A stretch of DNA of 64,000 bases, taken from positions 1-64,000 of the forward strand of contig CALUEY010000005.1 of the NCBI GenBank assembly GCA_944319915.1. Direction: 5' to 3'. A program made the position numbers and the translations under genes. The notes beneath the pieces are model-generated. The model was not told the origin of the DNA. It ran no database searches and saw only the letters and a list, made by a program, of their open reading frames with translations. Every line of letters begins with the position of its first letter. The first letter of the stretch is position 1. Origin of the DNA: an uncultured Prevotella sp. (lineage in GTDB: Bacteria; Bacteroidota; Bacteroidia; Bacteroidales; Bacteroidaceae). This document shows, piece by piece, positions 50,120-59,980 of this stretch.

Positions 50120-51397
50120 TCATGCGTGCGCCTTCACCTCGAACACGTGCATCCCGCCTTCGAAGCGGTAGGCCACGGCCATGCCGTAGAGGCGGCAGAT
50201 GGCTTCCACTATCGACAGGCCGAGCCCTGTAGACGACGGCTTGCCGGCCGAGTGGTAGAAGCGTTCGAAGATGCGCTGCCCGTCGAGCGGCGTGTCCTGC
50301 CCTGTGTTGGCCACGGTCATGGCCAGGGGCGTTATGCTAACCGTTATGCTGCCGCCAGGGTTGGCGTGGGTGAATGCGTTCTTCAGCAGGTTGGCCACGA
50401 GCGTAGTGGCCAGCGACTCGTCCATCTCGGGCCTCATGTCGCCGTCGGTGCGCGTCTCCACCGCCAGGCCCTTGTGGGCGTAAACCATCTCCATGTCGGG
50501 CAGCAGGCGGCGCGCCGTCTCGGCCATGCTCACTCGCCCGGCCGCCTTGAACTGCCCCCCTTCAATCTTGCATAGCAGCAGCAGCGAGCGGTTGGTGCGC
50601 GACAGGGCCTTCAGCGTGTGCAGCGCCTTCACCACCTCGCCCATCTGCTGCTTGGTTAGCTGGCCGTCGTCGAGCAGCATCTCCAGTCGGCTCTGGATCA
50701 CGGCCAGCGGCGTCTGCATCTCGTGCGATGCGTTGGCGACGAAGCGTTTCTGCTCCTCGTAGAGCGATTCGTTGCGCTTGGTCATGCGGCGTATGGCTTC
50801 GCCCAGCCTGCGGAATTCCTTGACGCTCGTCTCCAGCTCCATCTTGCTGTTGCGCTCGCCCAGCCTGTAGGCGTCGAGCCAGCCCAGTATGGCGTGCAGC
50901 GGGCGCATGGCGCGGCTCAGCGTGCGCCTGTTCACCGCCACTATGCAGGCCACGATGGCTGCGTAGAGCGCCGCCATCCAGTAGGCCACGGCAGCCTTGA
51001 GGTCGGCCTTGTCTATCGTGGGGGTGAACACCACCACCTCGAAGAACCTGCCTCGGTCGTCGTTGTATATGTAGGATATGGTGCGGGCTGGCTCAAATTC
51101 GTTCTTCGCCTTTATGTACACCTCGCTGTCCTCGTAGCGTATGTGGCTGTGGCTGGCGGCGTAGTCGGCCGACACCTCGTGCAGGTAGTACTGGTTGTTG
51201 GTTGCGCTCGGCTCGCTCGGCAGCGCCTCGCCGGCCAGCGAGCGGCGTATTATCATCTCGGCGTGGTCCTCGAGCGAGTCGTCCACCTCGTCGTTTATCT
51301 CGTCGATGATGGCGAAGAAGAACAGCGTAGCCCAGAAGGCGAACACCAGCGCGCCTATGATGGAGAGGCGCAGCGTGAGCAGGTTGAGCAGTTTCAT
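50120..51397 (-). CDS. Sensor histidine kinase
   Basis: This 425-residue membrane kinase has TM1 at ~12-32 (IIGALVFAFWATLFFFAI), a periplasmic sensor loop (~33-150) and TM2 at ~153-175 (AVAYWMAALYAAIVACIVAV), followed by a HAMP-like linker. The H-box is VANASHEMQTPLAVIQSRLE (phospho-His) and the ATPase domain has the N-box LLKNAFTHANPGG and GLGLSIVEAI. Its ATG overlaps the response regulator stop by four bases, so the two are translated together. The signal sensed is unknown; the nearby PepSY-like exported protein is a plausible accessory or target. Confidence 0.93.
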   Translation of the reverse strand: MKLLNLLTLRLSIIGALVFAFWATLFFFAIIDEINDEVDDSLEDHAEMIIRRSLAGEALPSEPSATNNQYYLHEVSADYAASHSHIRYEDSEVYIKAKNEFEPARTISYIYNDDRGRFFEVVVFTPTIDKADLKAAVAYWMAALYAAIVACIVAVNRRTLSRAMRPLHAILGWLDAYRLGERNSKMELETSVKEFRRLGEAIRRMTKRNESLYEEQKRFVANASHEMQTPLAVIQSRLEMLLDDGQLTKQQMGEVVKALHTLKALSRTNRSLLLLCKIEGGQFKAAGRVSMAETARRLLPDMEMVYAHKGLAVETRTDGDMRPEMDESLATTLVANLLKNAFTHANPGGSITVSITPLAMTVANTGQDTPLDGQRIFERFYHSAGKPSSTGLGLSIVEAICRLYGMAVAYRFEGGMHVFEVKAHA

Positions 51398-52071
51398 GTC
51401 TCCACGAGTTTGTAGCCGAAGCCGTAAACTGTCTTTATCTCTATGCCGGCGCCCGCTGCCTTGAGCCGCTTGCGCAGGTTTTTCATCTGCGCGTATATGA
51501 AGTCGAAGTTGTCGGCTTGGTCGATGTCGTCGCCCCACACGGCCTCTGCCAGCGTCTGTTTCTCTATCAGCCGGCCCCGGCGGGCCACGAGGTAGAGCAG
51601 TATGTCGTACTCCTTGCGGTTGAGTTCAAGGGGCGCGCCGTCCACTTCCACGCTGAACGTGTCGGGGTGTATCTCCACGTTGGCTATCCTTATCGTCTGC
51701 TCGCCGCCCCGCATCTGCCTGCGGAGCACGCTCCTTATCCTTGCGTGGAGTTCCGCCAGGTGGAAAGGCTTGGGCAGGTAGTCGTCGGCCCCAAGCTCAA
51801 GCCCGTTCACCTTGTCGTCTATCGAGTCCTTGGCCGAGAGTATTATCACGTTCACCCGGCGCCCCGCCTTGTGCAGTTCGCGCAGCAGGTCGAGCCCGTT
51901 GCCGTCGGGCAGCATTATGTCGAGCAGTATGCAGTCGTACTCGTAGACGAACGCCTTGGTGCGCGCCTCCGAGTAGTTGGCCGCCGTCTCTGCCACGTAG
52001 CGTTCCTTTTCGAGCGACCGGGCAATCACTTCGCGCAGGTCGGCGTTGTCTTCCACTATCAGTATCTTCAT
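51394..52071 (-). CDS. OmpR/PhoB-family response regulator
   Basis: This 225-residue regulator has a receiver domain with ILIVEDNADLREV (acidic pair), the phospho-acceptor in CILLDIMLPDGNGLD and the conserved Lys in DDYLPKPFHLAELHARI. The C-terminal winged helix spans ~125-222 (RKEYDILLYLVARRGRLIEK … VYGFGYKLVE). It is the first gene of the regulator-kinase pair. The 11-bp direct repeat before the PepSY-like gene (49586-49605) is the expected kind of binding site for this family. Confidence 0.94.
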   Translation of the reverse strand: MKILIVEDNADLREVIARSLEKERYVAETAANYSEARTKAFVYEYDCILLDIMLPDGNGLDLLRELHKAGRRVNVIILSAKDSIDDKVNGLELGADDYLPKPFHLAELHARIRSVLRRQMRGGEQTIRIANVEIHPDTFSVEVDGAPLELNRKEYDILLYLVARRGRLIEKQTLAEAVWGDDIDQADNFDFIYAQMKNLRKRLKAAGAGIEIKTVYGFGYKLVET

Positions 52072-52175
52072 GCTTCGGGGTGTTTGTGTAGTTTTTTTAA
52101 GCCGTTTGTCCGCCATGCGTGATTGTCCGCCCGGCTTGGCCAGCTGTTGTTGAACGTTGGCAAAAATACGCATTT

Positions 52176-52349
52176 TCAGCGACATGGCATCGCGGTTTCA
52201 CACATTTCTTGCAGTATTCCCGAGAAGCAGGAAGCCTCGCTCCATTCCACTTTTTGGGTGAAGTCGCCCGAAAGCACCGGCACATCGGCTTCAGACAGAT
52301 GGAGGCCGACGTGCTTTCCGTGCGTGTCTGATATGTGCAGTATCCTCAT
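52176..52349 (-). pseudogene. Truncated calcineurin-like metallophosphoesterase
   Basis: This short frame of 57 codons starts MRILHISDTHGKH…EADVPVLSGDFT, which carries the first two motifs of metallophosphoesterases (DxH in SDTHG, and GD in SGDFT). After about residue 32 the sequence loses family resemblance and stops. The usual length is ~180-200 residues, so the catalytic NHE and later His motifs are missing. It starts nine bases after the stop of the nuclease-like gene, as in an operon. Confidence 0.65.
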
Positions 52350-52358
52350 TTCGGCGGA

Positions 52359-53066
52359 TTATACAATCACGTCGATATGCTTTATCCAACAAGAAACGGC
52401 CTTGTTGCCGATTTCTCTGGCAATCCGTCCGTTGCCGTCCGCTCCTGTCGCTTTTAGGAAGTCGTCAAAGTCTTCCGCGTTTTTTGCGCAAAGTGTATCG
52501 TAATCATCTTCTTTTTCCACATTGCCTTTGAACGTGATGACGAGCATTATGCTTTTCTCCACACCGTGTTCTAAGGCTGCGCACATTGTGCCTCTGGTCG
52601 CCGTGAAGAGCTGGTAGCCTATTTTTTTCACATCTTCTTGGGCTTTGCCAGGCATCAAGAACTCGATTAGTTTTTCCGCTCTTTTGCTTCTGTTGCCTTC
52701 TTTGCATTCCAGGCGTTTCCCGATTTCTTCGTCAAAAAGTTCCGAAACCTTGGCTTCTATGCCGATGACGCAGTCATTCCCGCGCATGAGCAGGTCGTGG
52801 TTGCGTGGTCCTCCCCGGTACATTTCTTTGCCGAGGTTGGTTTTCGCCTCCGGCTCGCAGACGAAATCCTGCTCTGCAATGCCGCATTCGGCCAGCAGTT
52901 CAGATACCCGTTTTGCGAAGTATGGCTTGCTGTCAATCGCCAGCTTGGCCATCAGGAATGCGCTGCGGCCTTCTTTCCAGTGGCTATTTTTCTTTGGCTT
53001 GCCAAGTTCTTCCCAGGCTTTGAGGCTGTCGATAGCCTTTCCCTTTTTCTCGAATCAGATGTTCAT
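52359..53066 (-). pseudogene. PD-(D/E)xK-like protein with nonsense codon at position 4
   Basis: The frame reads MNI-stop-FEKKGKAIDSLKAWEELG, then WKEGRSAFLMAKLAIDSK, then a 197-residue stretch open from an internal ATG at 52952. TGA at 53055-53057 probably replaces TGG (Trp). The body has NHDLLMRGNDCVIGIEAKVSE, a nuclease-like core (D…ExK), and resembles DUF6946 proteins. Either it is a recent pseudogene or translation restarts at 52952 without the first ~38 residues. It sits between a decayed upstream gene and a truncated phosphoesterase. Confidence 0.6.
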
Positions 53067-53347
53067 GTGTTTTGTGTTTTATGGGGTTGCGCGTTGATTG
53101 TTGCCCTTTTGATTGTCACGAAGACGTTTTCCAGCCTGACGATTGTTTGGTAATACATCACCGCAGTGCGGTAACCGTGTTCCGTCAGCCAGTCCAACGG
53201 GCCTCATTGCTGATGTGATGTTTGTATCAGTAGGCGGCATGGTGCGCAATGGAAAAGCTGAATTCTTGTCTCCTCGAACGTAAGCCGCTTGTGCCTTAAC
53301 AGCGTGTCGAGGAGCCAAAGCTTGCGTTTGAAAGCGTTGCTTGACAT
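53063..53347 (-). pseudogene. Decayed regulator/unknown gene remnant
   Basis: The minus-strand frame from ATG 53347 reads MSSNAFKRKLWLLDTLL and RHKRLTFEE, very like the N-terminus of Bacteroidetes WYL-domain regulators, and continues in another frame as KNSAFPLRT, the next part of that family. In the original frame it stops at 53204-53206, then continues as DWLTEHGYRTAVMYYQTIV and RLENVF to a TGA whose bases overlap the ATG of the next gene. It looks like fused remains of two genes after deletions and a frameshift. Confidence 0.5.
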
Positions 53348-53376
53348 TTGCCGCCTTGTAATCTTAGACGGTGCAT

Positions 53377-53619
53377 TTATGACAATCGCATCAAGTCCTC
53401 AATGGAATATACTTTGCTTAAGTCCTTGAACGTGAAAAACTGGTCGTCCAGTATCATCCATTCAGCGCGCTTTTTCAGTGAAAGTTGCTTTATGTCCGGG
53501 AAAAAGGACACCGGCACAATCACTTCACGCCCATCAGTAAGATATGCTGCTATTTTGCCGTGGTGGGAAGTGAAATCCAAGTTCTTGATTCCTACATTCG
53601 TATTCTTGATCTTGCACAT
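53377..53619 (-). CDS. DUF2442 domain protein
   Basis: This 80-residue protein of the DUF2442 family has the pattern VGIKNLDFTSHHGKIAAYLTDG then REVIVPVSFFPDIKQLS and EWMILDDQFFTFKDL. DUF2442 proteins are commonly encoded directly after DUF4160 proteins, as here with nine bases between, and the pair is often listed as a putative toxin-antitoxin module. Its role has not been shown by sequence alone. Confidence 0.8.
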   Translation of the reverse strand: MCKIKNTNVGIKNLDFTSHHGKIAAYLTDGREVIVPVSFFPDIKQLSLKKRAEWMILDDQFFTFKDLSKVYSIEDLMRLS

Positions 53620-53628
53620 GCCAACCTC

Positions 53629-53901
53629 CTATTTCTCAATGTTCTTCACTTTGGTCTTTTTGCCTTTGAAAGTCAGGGTAATTTGTTCGTTGATGAACTC
53701 CCAATGCCTGTCTATGGCGTCCACTATCATCTGATTGTCTTTTGGTGACAAGTCAGATTCTGCTATCTCGATGCACTTTTCGCCATTCCTTTCTATCCAT
53801 ATCTTAGCCATAGAGTGCAACCGGCGCCCACCTTTGCGGAATACGTGGATGTGGCGGCGATTGTCGTAAATGTCCGTAGGTATTGATACCAAAAGGAACA
53901 T
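53629..53901 (-). CDS. DUF4160 domain protein
   Basis: This 90-residue protein of the DUF4160 family has IYDNRRHIHVFRKGGRRL (the family HIHV motif), then MAKIWIERNGEKCIEIAES and MIVDAIDRHWEFINEQI. The start used is the ATG at 53901 because the promoter box CAAAGATA (53954-53961, TATCTTTG on the minus strand) lies between it and the further ATG at 53997. It is paired with DUF2442 downstream. Confidence 0.75.
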   Translation of the reverse strand: MFLLVSIPTDIYDNRRHIHVFRKGGRRLHSMAKIWIERNGEKCIEIAESDLSPKDNQMIVDAIDRHWEFINEQITLTFKGKKTKVKNIEK

Positions 53902-53953
53902 CTTTATGATAGCTAACTGTCTCCATAATATTCGTGGGCCGTTGTCCACGTCA

Positions 53954-53961
53954 CAAAGATA
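53954..53961 (-). promoter_or_regulatory. DUF4160-DUF2442 promoter box
   Basis: CAAAGATA is TATCTTTG on the minus strand, 53 bases before the DUF4160 ATG. No well-spaced -33 element is seen. Confidence 0.45.
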
Positions 53962-54078
53962 GGGAAAAAAGTCCAAATTGCATTCGCCAACAGGCATAAA
54001 ATGTAAGAAATCGCATTGTTCTGTAATATGCCACGCTTTTTTATTGTGAAAAGTGCATCGGGTTACGTATTTTTTTGC

Positions 54079-54215
54079 TAAGTTTGCAGCTGCAAAACAA
54101 AAGTGCGCACAGTCCGGCCCGGCGGGCCGGCAGGGGTGCTCGGGCTGTTGCCCGGGCTGAGATCATACCCGTAAGACCTGATTCGGATAATGCCGACGGA
54201 GGGAACCGACAATGC
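54079..54215 (+). promoter_or_regulatory. TPP riboswitch with promoter
   Basis: TAAGTTTG (54079-54086) is the -7 box. The thi-box aptamer (~54112-54215) follows with its conserved blocks: GGGGTGCTC, GCTGAGATCATACCCG, GACCTGATTCGGATAATGCC and GGAGGGAA. It lies 90 bases before thiG, whose ATG has a Shine-Dalgarno (AAGGAG). Thiamine pyrophosphate binding is expected to repress the whole thi operon. Confidence 0.95.
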
Positions 54216-54304
54216 CAATGTTGCTTTTTGCAAGTCCGAAAGGCACGCGGCCTATATCGCAGGCAAGCCCCTTATTTGCGCCATATATATAAAATAAGGA
54301 GAAA

Positions 54305-55078
54305 ATGGAAAAGTTAGTGATTGCAGGCAAGGAGTTCTCCTCGCGCCTGTTCCTGGGAACCGGCAAGTTCAGTTCCAACGAAGTGATGGCCCAGGCCATA
54401 GAGGCCTCCGGCACGGAGATGGTGACCATGGCCATGAAGCGCATCGACATGGCCGACAAGGGCGACGACATGCTCGCCCACATCGCCCGACCCGGCATAC
54501 AGCTGCTGCCCAACACCTCCGGCACGCGCAACGCCGAGGAGGCCGTGTTTGCCGCCAAGATGGCCCGCGAGGCATTTGGCACCAACTGGCTCAAGCTGGA
54601 GATACACCCCGACCCGCGCTACCTGCTGCCCGACCCCGTGGAGACGCTGCGGGCAACGGAGCAGCTTGTGAAGGAGGGCTTCGTGGTGCTGCCATACTGC
54701 CAGGCCGACCCTGTTATCTGCAAGCGGCTGGCCGAGGCAGGCGCCGCCACGGTGATGCCGCTCGCCGCACCCATAGGCACCAACATGGGGCTGCGCACCC
54801 TCGACTTCCTTAACATCATAATAGAGGAAGCCTCGGTGCCCGTCGTGGTCGATGCGGGCATAGGCGCGCCGAGCGACGCTGCCAAGGCCATGGAGATAGG
54901 GGCCGACGCGGTGCTCGTGAACACGGCCATATCAGTGGCGGGCGACCCCGCCCGCATGGCGCGCGCGTTCAAGGTGGCCGTAGAGGCGGGCCGCGAGGCG
55001 TTCGAGGCAGGGCTGGGCAACCAGTCGATGGACATGACGGCGGAGGCCAGCTCGCCCCTTACGGCGTTCCTCAACTGA
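54305..55078 (+). CDS. thiG: Thiazole synthase ThiG
   Basis: ThiG builds the thiazole phosphate of thiamine from deoxyxylulose phosphate, dehydroglycine and ThiS-thiocarboxylate (257 residues). Motifs: [18 protein letters not shown] at the start, [15 protein letters not shown], the Schiff-base lysine in [17 protein letters not shown] (~100), and the phosphate site [23 protein letters not shown] region near the C-terminus. It is the first gene after the TPP riboswitch. ThiS follows after a 236-base gap occupied by a 22-bp repeat array. Confidence 0.94.
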   Translation: MEKLVIAGKEFSSRLFLGTGKFSSNEVMAQAIEASGTEMVTMAMKRIDMADKGDDMLAHIARPGIQLLPNTSGTRNAEEAVFAAKMAREAFGTNWLKLEIHPDPRYLLPDPVETLRATEQLVKEGFVVLPYCQADPVICKRLAEAGAATVMPLAAPIGTNMGLRTLDFLNIIIEEASVPVVVDAGIGAPSDAAKAMEIGADAVLVNTAISVAGDPARMARAFKVAVEAGREAFEAGLGNQSMDMTAEASSPLTAFLN

Positions 55079-55113
55079 TGCGAAAAAAAACTTACATCCC
55101 GCCCCCTTGCGCA

Positions 55114-55201
55114 GGCGCACTGCCCGTATGGGGCTGCCAAACGGCCTGTTTCGCATTGCCAAACGGCCTCTTTCAGGGAGCCAAACGGCTTGTTTTGGGG
55201 C
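55114..55201. repeat. 22-bp periodic array H (4 units, inside thi operon)
   Basis: Units start at 55114 (degenerate), 55136, 55158 and 55180. It lies 35 bases after thiG and 113 bases before thiS, so it is very probably transcribed as part of the thi mRNA. Confidence 0.8.
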
Positions 55202-55314
55202 GTCGTTTCGGCATTGTTGCAACGAGCTGAGCCACAGTGGGTTGCGCAAGTGGTGCTGGGCGAAGGCACAATGGTAAACCATCTTTACATACAAACGGAC
55301 AACAAACATCTGCA

Positions 55315-55515
55315 ATGAACATCAAGATAAACAACGAACCGGCCATAGTGGCCGAAGGAACAAAGCTGGCCTCGATAGCAATGATGCTCCAGCTGCCCGA
55401 CAAGGGCGTGGCCGTGGCCGTGAACAACGCCATGGTGCCGCGCGCGGAGTGGGCAGCCCGCACACTCGCCGAGGGCGACGACATCGTGATATTGAAAGCA
55501 TTTTGTGGAGGATAA
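55315..55515 (+). CDS. thiS: Sulfur carrier protein ThiS
   Basis: This 66-residue ubiquitin-like sulfur carrier ends in the required Gly-Gly (LKAFCGG), whose C-terminus is adenylated and thiocarboxylated. Family pattern: MNIKINNEPAIVAEGTKLAS and VAVAVNNAMVPRAEWAART. The start is the ATG at 55315; the frame is open upstream but lacks family content. The adenylating enzyme ThiF is not in the window. thiH follows four bases later. Confidence 0.93.
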   Translation: MNIKINNEPAIVAEGTKLASIAMMLQLPDKGVAVAVNNAMVPRAEWAARTLAEGDDIVILKAFCGG

Positions 55516-55519
55516 ATAT

Positions 55520-56650
55520 ATGTTTTACGACGTAATAAAGAAGATAAGCTGGGACGAAACCTCCCAGAAGATAATGCGGAAGACCGACGCCGACGTGCGC
55601 CGCGCCCTCTCAAAGCGCCACCTTTCGGTAGACGACTTCATGGCGCTCGTGTCGCCCGCCGCCGACAAGTACCTTGAGCAGATGGCCCGCCTGAGCCGCC
55701 TGTACACGCGCGAGCGTTTCGGCAAGACCATCAATATGTTCATACCGATTTACATCACCAACTCGTGCTCCAACTCGTGCGTCTACTGCGGCTTCCACGT
55801 GCAGAACAAGATGCCACGCACGGTGCTCACCGAGGAGGAGATAGTGCGCGAGTATGAGGCCATAAAGAAGCTCGGCCCGTTCGACAACCTGCTCGTGCTC
55901 ACTGGCGAGAATCCGGCCGTGGCGGGCGTGAAATACATCGCCCGCGCCCTCGACCTGGCCAAGCCCTACTTCAACAACCTGCAGATTGAGGTGATGCCAC
56001 TGCGCTCGGAGGACTACGCCGAGCTGCGCCGCCACGGGCTTAACGGCGTGATCTGCTTCCAGGAAACGTACAACGAGGCCCGCTACAAGGTCTACCACCC
56101 GCGCGGGCCAAAGTCGAACTACGAGTGGAGGCTCAACGGATACGACCGCATGGGGCAGGCCGGCGTACACAAGATTGGCATGGGCGCACTCATCGGACTG
56201 GAGGACTGGCGCACCGAAGTGGTGATGATGGCCTACCACCTGCGCTACCTCGAGAAGACCTACTGGCGCACGCAGTACAGCGTGAACTTCCCCCGTATGC
56301 GCCGCGCGGAGAACGGTGGCTTCCAGCCCAATGTCGAAATGACCGACCGCGAGCTTGCCCAGGTGACCTTCGCCATGCGCATCTTCGACCACGACGTGGA
56401 CATATCGTACTCCACGCGCGAGAATCCCGACGTGCGCAACCACATGGCCACGCTCGGCGTAACCACCATGAGCGCCGAGAGCCACACCGACCCGGGAGGC
56501 TATGCCTGCTATCCCAACGCGCTGGAGCAGTTCCATGTGAGCGACGAGCGCACCGCCGTAGAGGTGGACCGCGACCTCCGCGCCATCGGCATGGAGCCTG
56601 TCTGGAAGAACTGGGACGCAAGTTTCGACCGCATGTCAATGGTGAATTAG
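55520..56650 (+). CDS. thiH: 2-iminoacetate synthase ThiH
   Basis: This radical SAM tyrosine lyase supplies dehydroglycine for ThiG under anaerobic conditions (376 residues). The cluster motif is NSCSNSCVYCGFHVQ (CxxxCxxC, ~81-88), preceded by TINMFIPIYITNSC. The C-terminal BATS-like region has STRENPDVRNHMATLGVT and MSAESHTDPGGY. The start is the ATG at 55520 (MFYDVIKK); an earlier GTG overlaps the thiS end. Use of ThiH rather than the oxidase ThiO fits an anaerobe. Confidence 0.94.
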   Translation: MFYDVIKKISWDETSQKIMRKTDADVRRALSKRHLSVDDFMALVSPAADKYLEQMARLSRLYTRERFGKTINMFIPIYITNSCSNSCVYCGFHVQNKMPRTVLTEEEIVREYEAIKKLGPFDNLLVLTGENPAVAGVKYIARALDLAKPYFNNLQIEVMPLRSEDYAELRRHGLNGVICFQETYNEARYKVYHPRGPKSNYEWRLNGYDRMGQAGVHKIGMGALIGLEDWRTEVVMMAYHLRYLEKTYWRTQYSVNFPRMRRAENGGFQPNVEMTDRELAQVTFAMRIFDHDVDISYSTRENPDVRNHMATLGVTTMSAESHTDPGGYACYPNALEQFHVSDERTAVEVDRDLRAIGMEPVWKNWDASFDRMSMVN

Positions 56651-56825
56651 GAGTGGGTAAAAGGAGTTAAATGGAGTTGGATGAAGTTATACGGATTTAG
56701 AATACGTATGCTTTGTTGGCAGATTGCATTTGCGCCTTGCCTGGTAAAAAGGCATTTGTCCTCTAACTCCATAGCGGAACGCAGTGGAGCGATAACTCCC
56801 ATTGACTCCTTCTAACTCCTAAAAT
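56650..56825. repeat. Inverted TAACTCC element between thiH and thiD
   Basis: The left part carries GGAGTTAAATGGAGTTGG and the right part CTCTAACTCC … ACTCCTTCTAACTCC. The inner segment shares ACGTATGC and CATTTGTCCTCTAACTCC with the element at 6680-6925 in inverse orientation, so the two are homologous insertions. Confidence 0.65.
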
Positions 56826-56834
56826 GAAGAAAAT

Positions 56835-57653
56835 ATGCGTTACCTTCCCGTCCTTACCATAGCCGGCAGCGACTGCAGCGGCGGGGCCGGCATACAGGCC
56901 GACATGAAAACGATGTCGGCCCTGGGCTGTTACGCCGCCTCGGCCATCACTGCCGTCACCGTGCAGAACACCGTGGGCGTGGCGGCAGTGGAGCCGGTGA
57001 GGCCCGAAACCGTGGCCGCCCAGATACGGGCGGTGATGGACGACATACGCCCCGTGACCATAAAGATAGGCATGGCGGGCGATGCCGCCACTATGCAAGC
57101 CATAGCTTCGGCCCTTGGCGCATACAGCTTGCAGGCCGTGGTGGTGGACCCCGTCATGGTGTCCACCAGCGGCCACGTGCTCATGCCGCCCGAGGCTATA
57201 GACGCTTTCCGCCGCGAGCTGGTGCCGCTGGCCACGCTCCTTACGCCCAACGTGCCTGAGGCGGAGGTGCTTTCGGGCCTTGCCATCAGCGACGAGGCTT
57301 CGTGCCGCGCAGCCGGACTGGTCATTGCGCGCGATGCCCGCTGCCCCGTGCTCATCAAGGGCGGCCATTTCGGAGGCCAGGACAAGGCCGACCGCCTCTT
57401 CGGAACCGACGGGCGGCTTGTAGAGACATACGTCGCCGAGGCCGTCGACACGCCCAACACCCACGGCACGGGCTGCACCCTGTCGTCGGCCATAGCCTGT
57501 TTCCTTGCCCGGGGGCTTGCCCTCGCCGAGGCCATAAGGCAGGCCAAGGCTTACGTAACGGAGGCCCTCAAGGCCGGGGCAGGCGTCTCCGTAGGCCATG
57601 GCCACGGCCCCGTGAACCACTTTTTCAATCCCGAAAAGATGCTGAAAAAATGA
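56835..57653 (+). CDS. thiD: Hydroxymethylpyrimidine/phosphomethylpyrimidine kinase
   Basis: ThiD phosphorylates HMP and HMP-P for coupling to the thiazole (272 residues, ribokinase-like fold). Motifs: TIAGSDCSGGAGIQADMKTM at the start, VVDPVMVSTSGHVLM and the C-terminal anion hole NTHGTGCTLSSAIACFLARG. Its TGA overlaps the thiE ATG by four bases, so translation is coupled. Confidence 0.94.
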   Translation: MRYLPVLTIAGSDCSGGAGIQADMKTMSALGCYAASAITAVTVQNTVGVAAVEPVRPETVAAQIRAVMDDIRPVTIKIGMAGDAATMQAIASALGAYSLQAVVVDPVMVSTSGHVLMPPEAIDAFRRELVPLATLLTPNVPEAEVLSGLAISDEASCRAAGLVIARDARCPVLIKGGHFGGQDKADRLFGTDGRLVETYVAEAVDTPNTHGTGCTLSSAIACFLARGLALAEAIRQAKAYVTEALKAGAGVSVGHGHGPVNHFFNPEKMLKK

Positions 57654-58264
57654 TACCAGTACAGTTTATCACCCACCAGAATGAGCGCTTCGGCTATGTC
57701 GACGGGGCGCGCATGGCCCTGCAGGGCGGCTGCAAGTGGATTCAGCTGCGCATGAAAGGCGCGACCGACGATGGGGTGAGGGCTGCGGCAAAGGCCATCC
57801 AGTTGCTCTGCAAGGAGCACGGGGCCGTGTTCGTTATCGACGACCGCGTGGCCTTGGCCAAGGAACTGAAGGCCGACGGCGTTCACCTCGGCAAGGACGA
57901 CATGCCCGTGAACGAGGCCAGGCGCGCGCTCGGCGAGGACTTCATCATCGGCGGAACGGCAAACACCTTCGACGACATAGAGCGGCTGCACCGCCAGGGG
58001 GCCGACTACATAGGCTGCGGTCCGTTCCGCTTCACCACCACTAAGCAGAACCTGGCCCCCGTCCTCGGCCTTGAGGGCTACTTCACCCTCGTCAATCGCA
58101 TGCGCGCGGCGGGCATCATGCTGCCCGTTGTGGCCATCGGCGGCATCCGCTTTGAGGACATTCCCGCCATCATGCGCACCGGTGTGCGTGGCATCGCCGT
58201 CTCCGGCGCAGTGCTCGGCGCACCCGATCCCGTGGCTGAAATGCGCCGGATGGTGGGTGAATGA
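57650..58264 (+). CDS. thiE: Thiamine phosphate synthase
   Basis: ThiE joins HMP-PP and thiazole phosphate to give thiamine phosphate (204 residues, TIM barrel). Motifs: GCKWIQLRMKGATDD, FVIDDRVALAKELKADGVHL and GKDDMP, DYIGCGPFRFTTTKQN and PVVAIGGIRFEDI. The start is the ATG at 57650 inside the thiD end. A second, more divergent thiE-like gene closes the operon (59981-60577). Confidence 0.93.
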   Translation: MIPVQFITHQNERFGYVDGARMALQGGCKWIQLRMKGATDDGVRAAAKAIQLLCKEHGAVFVIDDRVALAKELKADGVHLGKDDMPVNEARRALGEDFIIGGTANTFDDIERLHRQGADYIGCGPFRFTTTKQNLAPVLGLEGYFTLVNRMRAAGIMLPVVAIGGIRFEDIPAIMRTGVRGIAVSGAVLGAPDPVAEMRRMVGE

Positions 58265-58334
58265 CGCAATGACGGCTGGCCTTCCGGGCCCTTCTGTGAT
58301 GAAGAAATCCTCAATTGACAATCAAACAATGTGA

Positions 58335-59915
<1,581 letters not shown>

Positions 59916-59980
59916 CCTCCGGCGCGGCCCGGCTGACAACCTTGGCGGCTGGCCCGCGCCGTATCTTTGGCATGCTTCAA

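Noticed and set aside
52119-52331. Small plus-strand frame upstream of the response regulator
   Set aside because: It is antisense to the phosphoesterase remnant, which has recognisable motifs on the minus strand.
53055-53057. TGA at codon 4 of the nuclease-like gene as recoded (selenocysteine or Trp)
   Set aside because: No selenocysteine-type structure or context is seen, the position would normally be Trp, and the neighbouring genes are also damaged, so a nonsense mutation is simpler.
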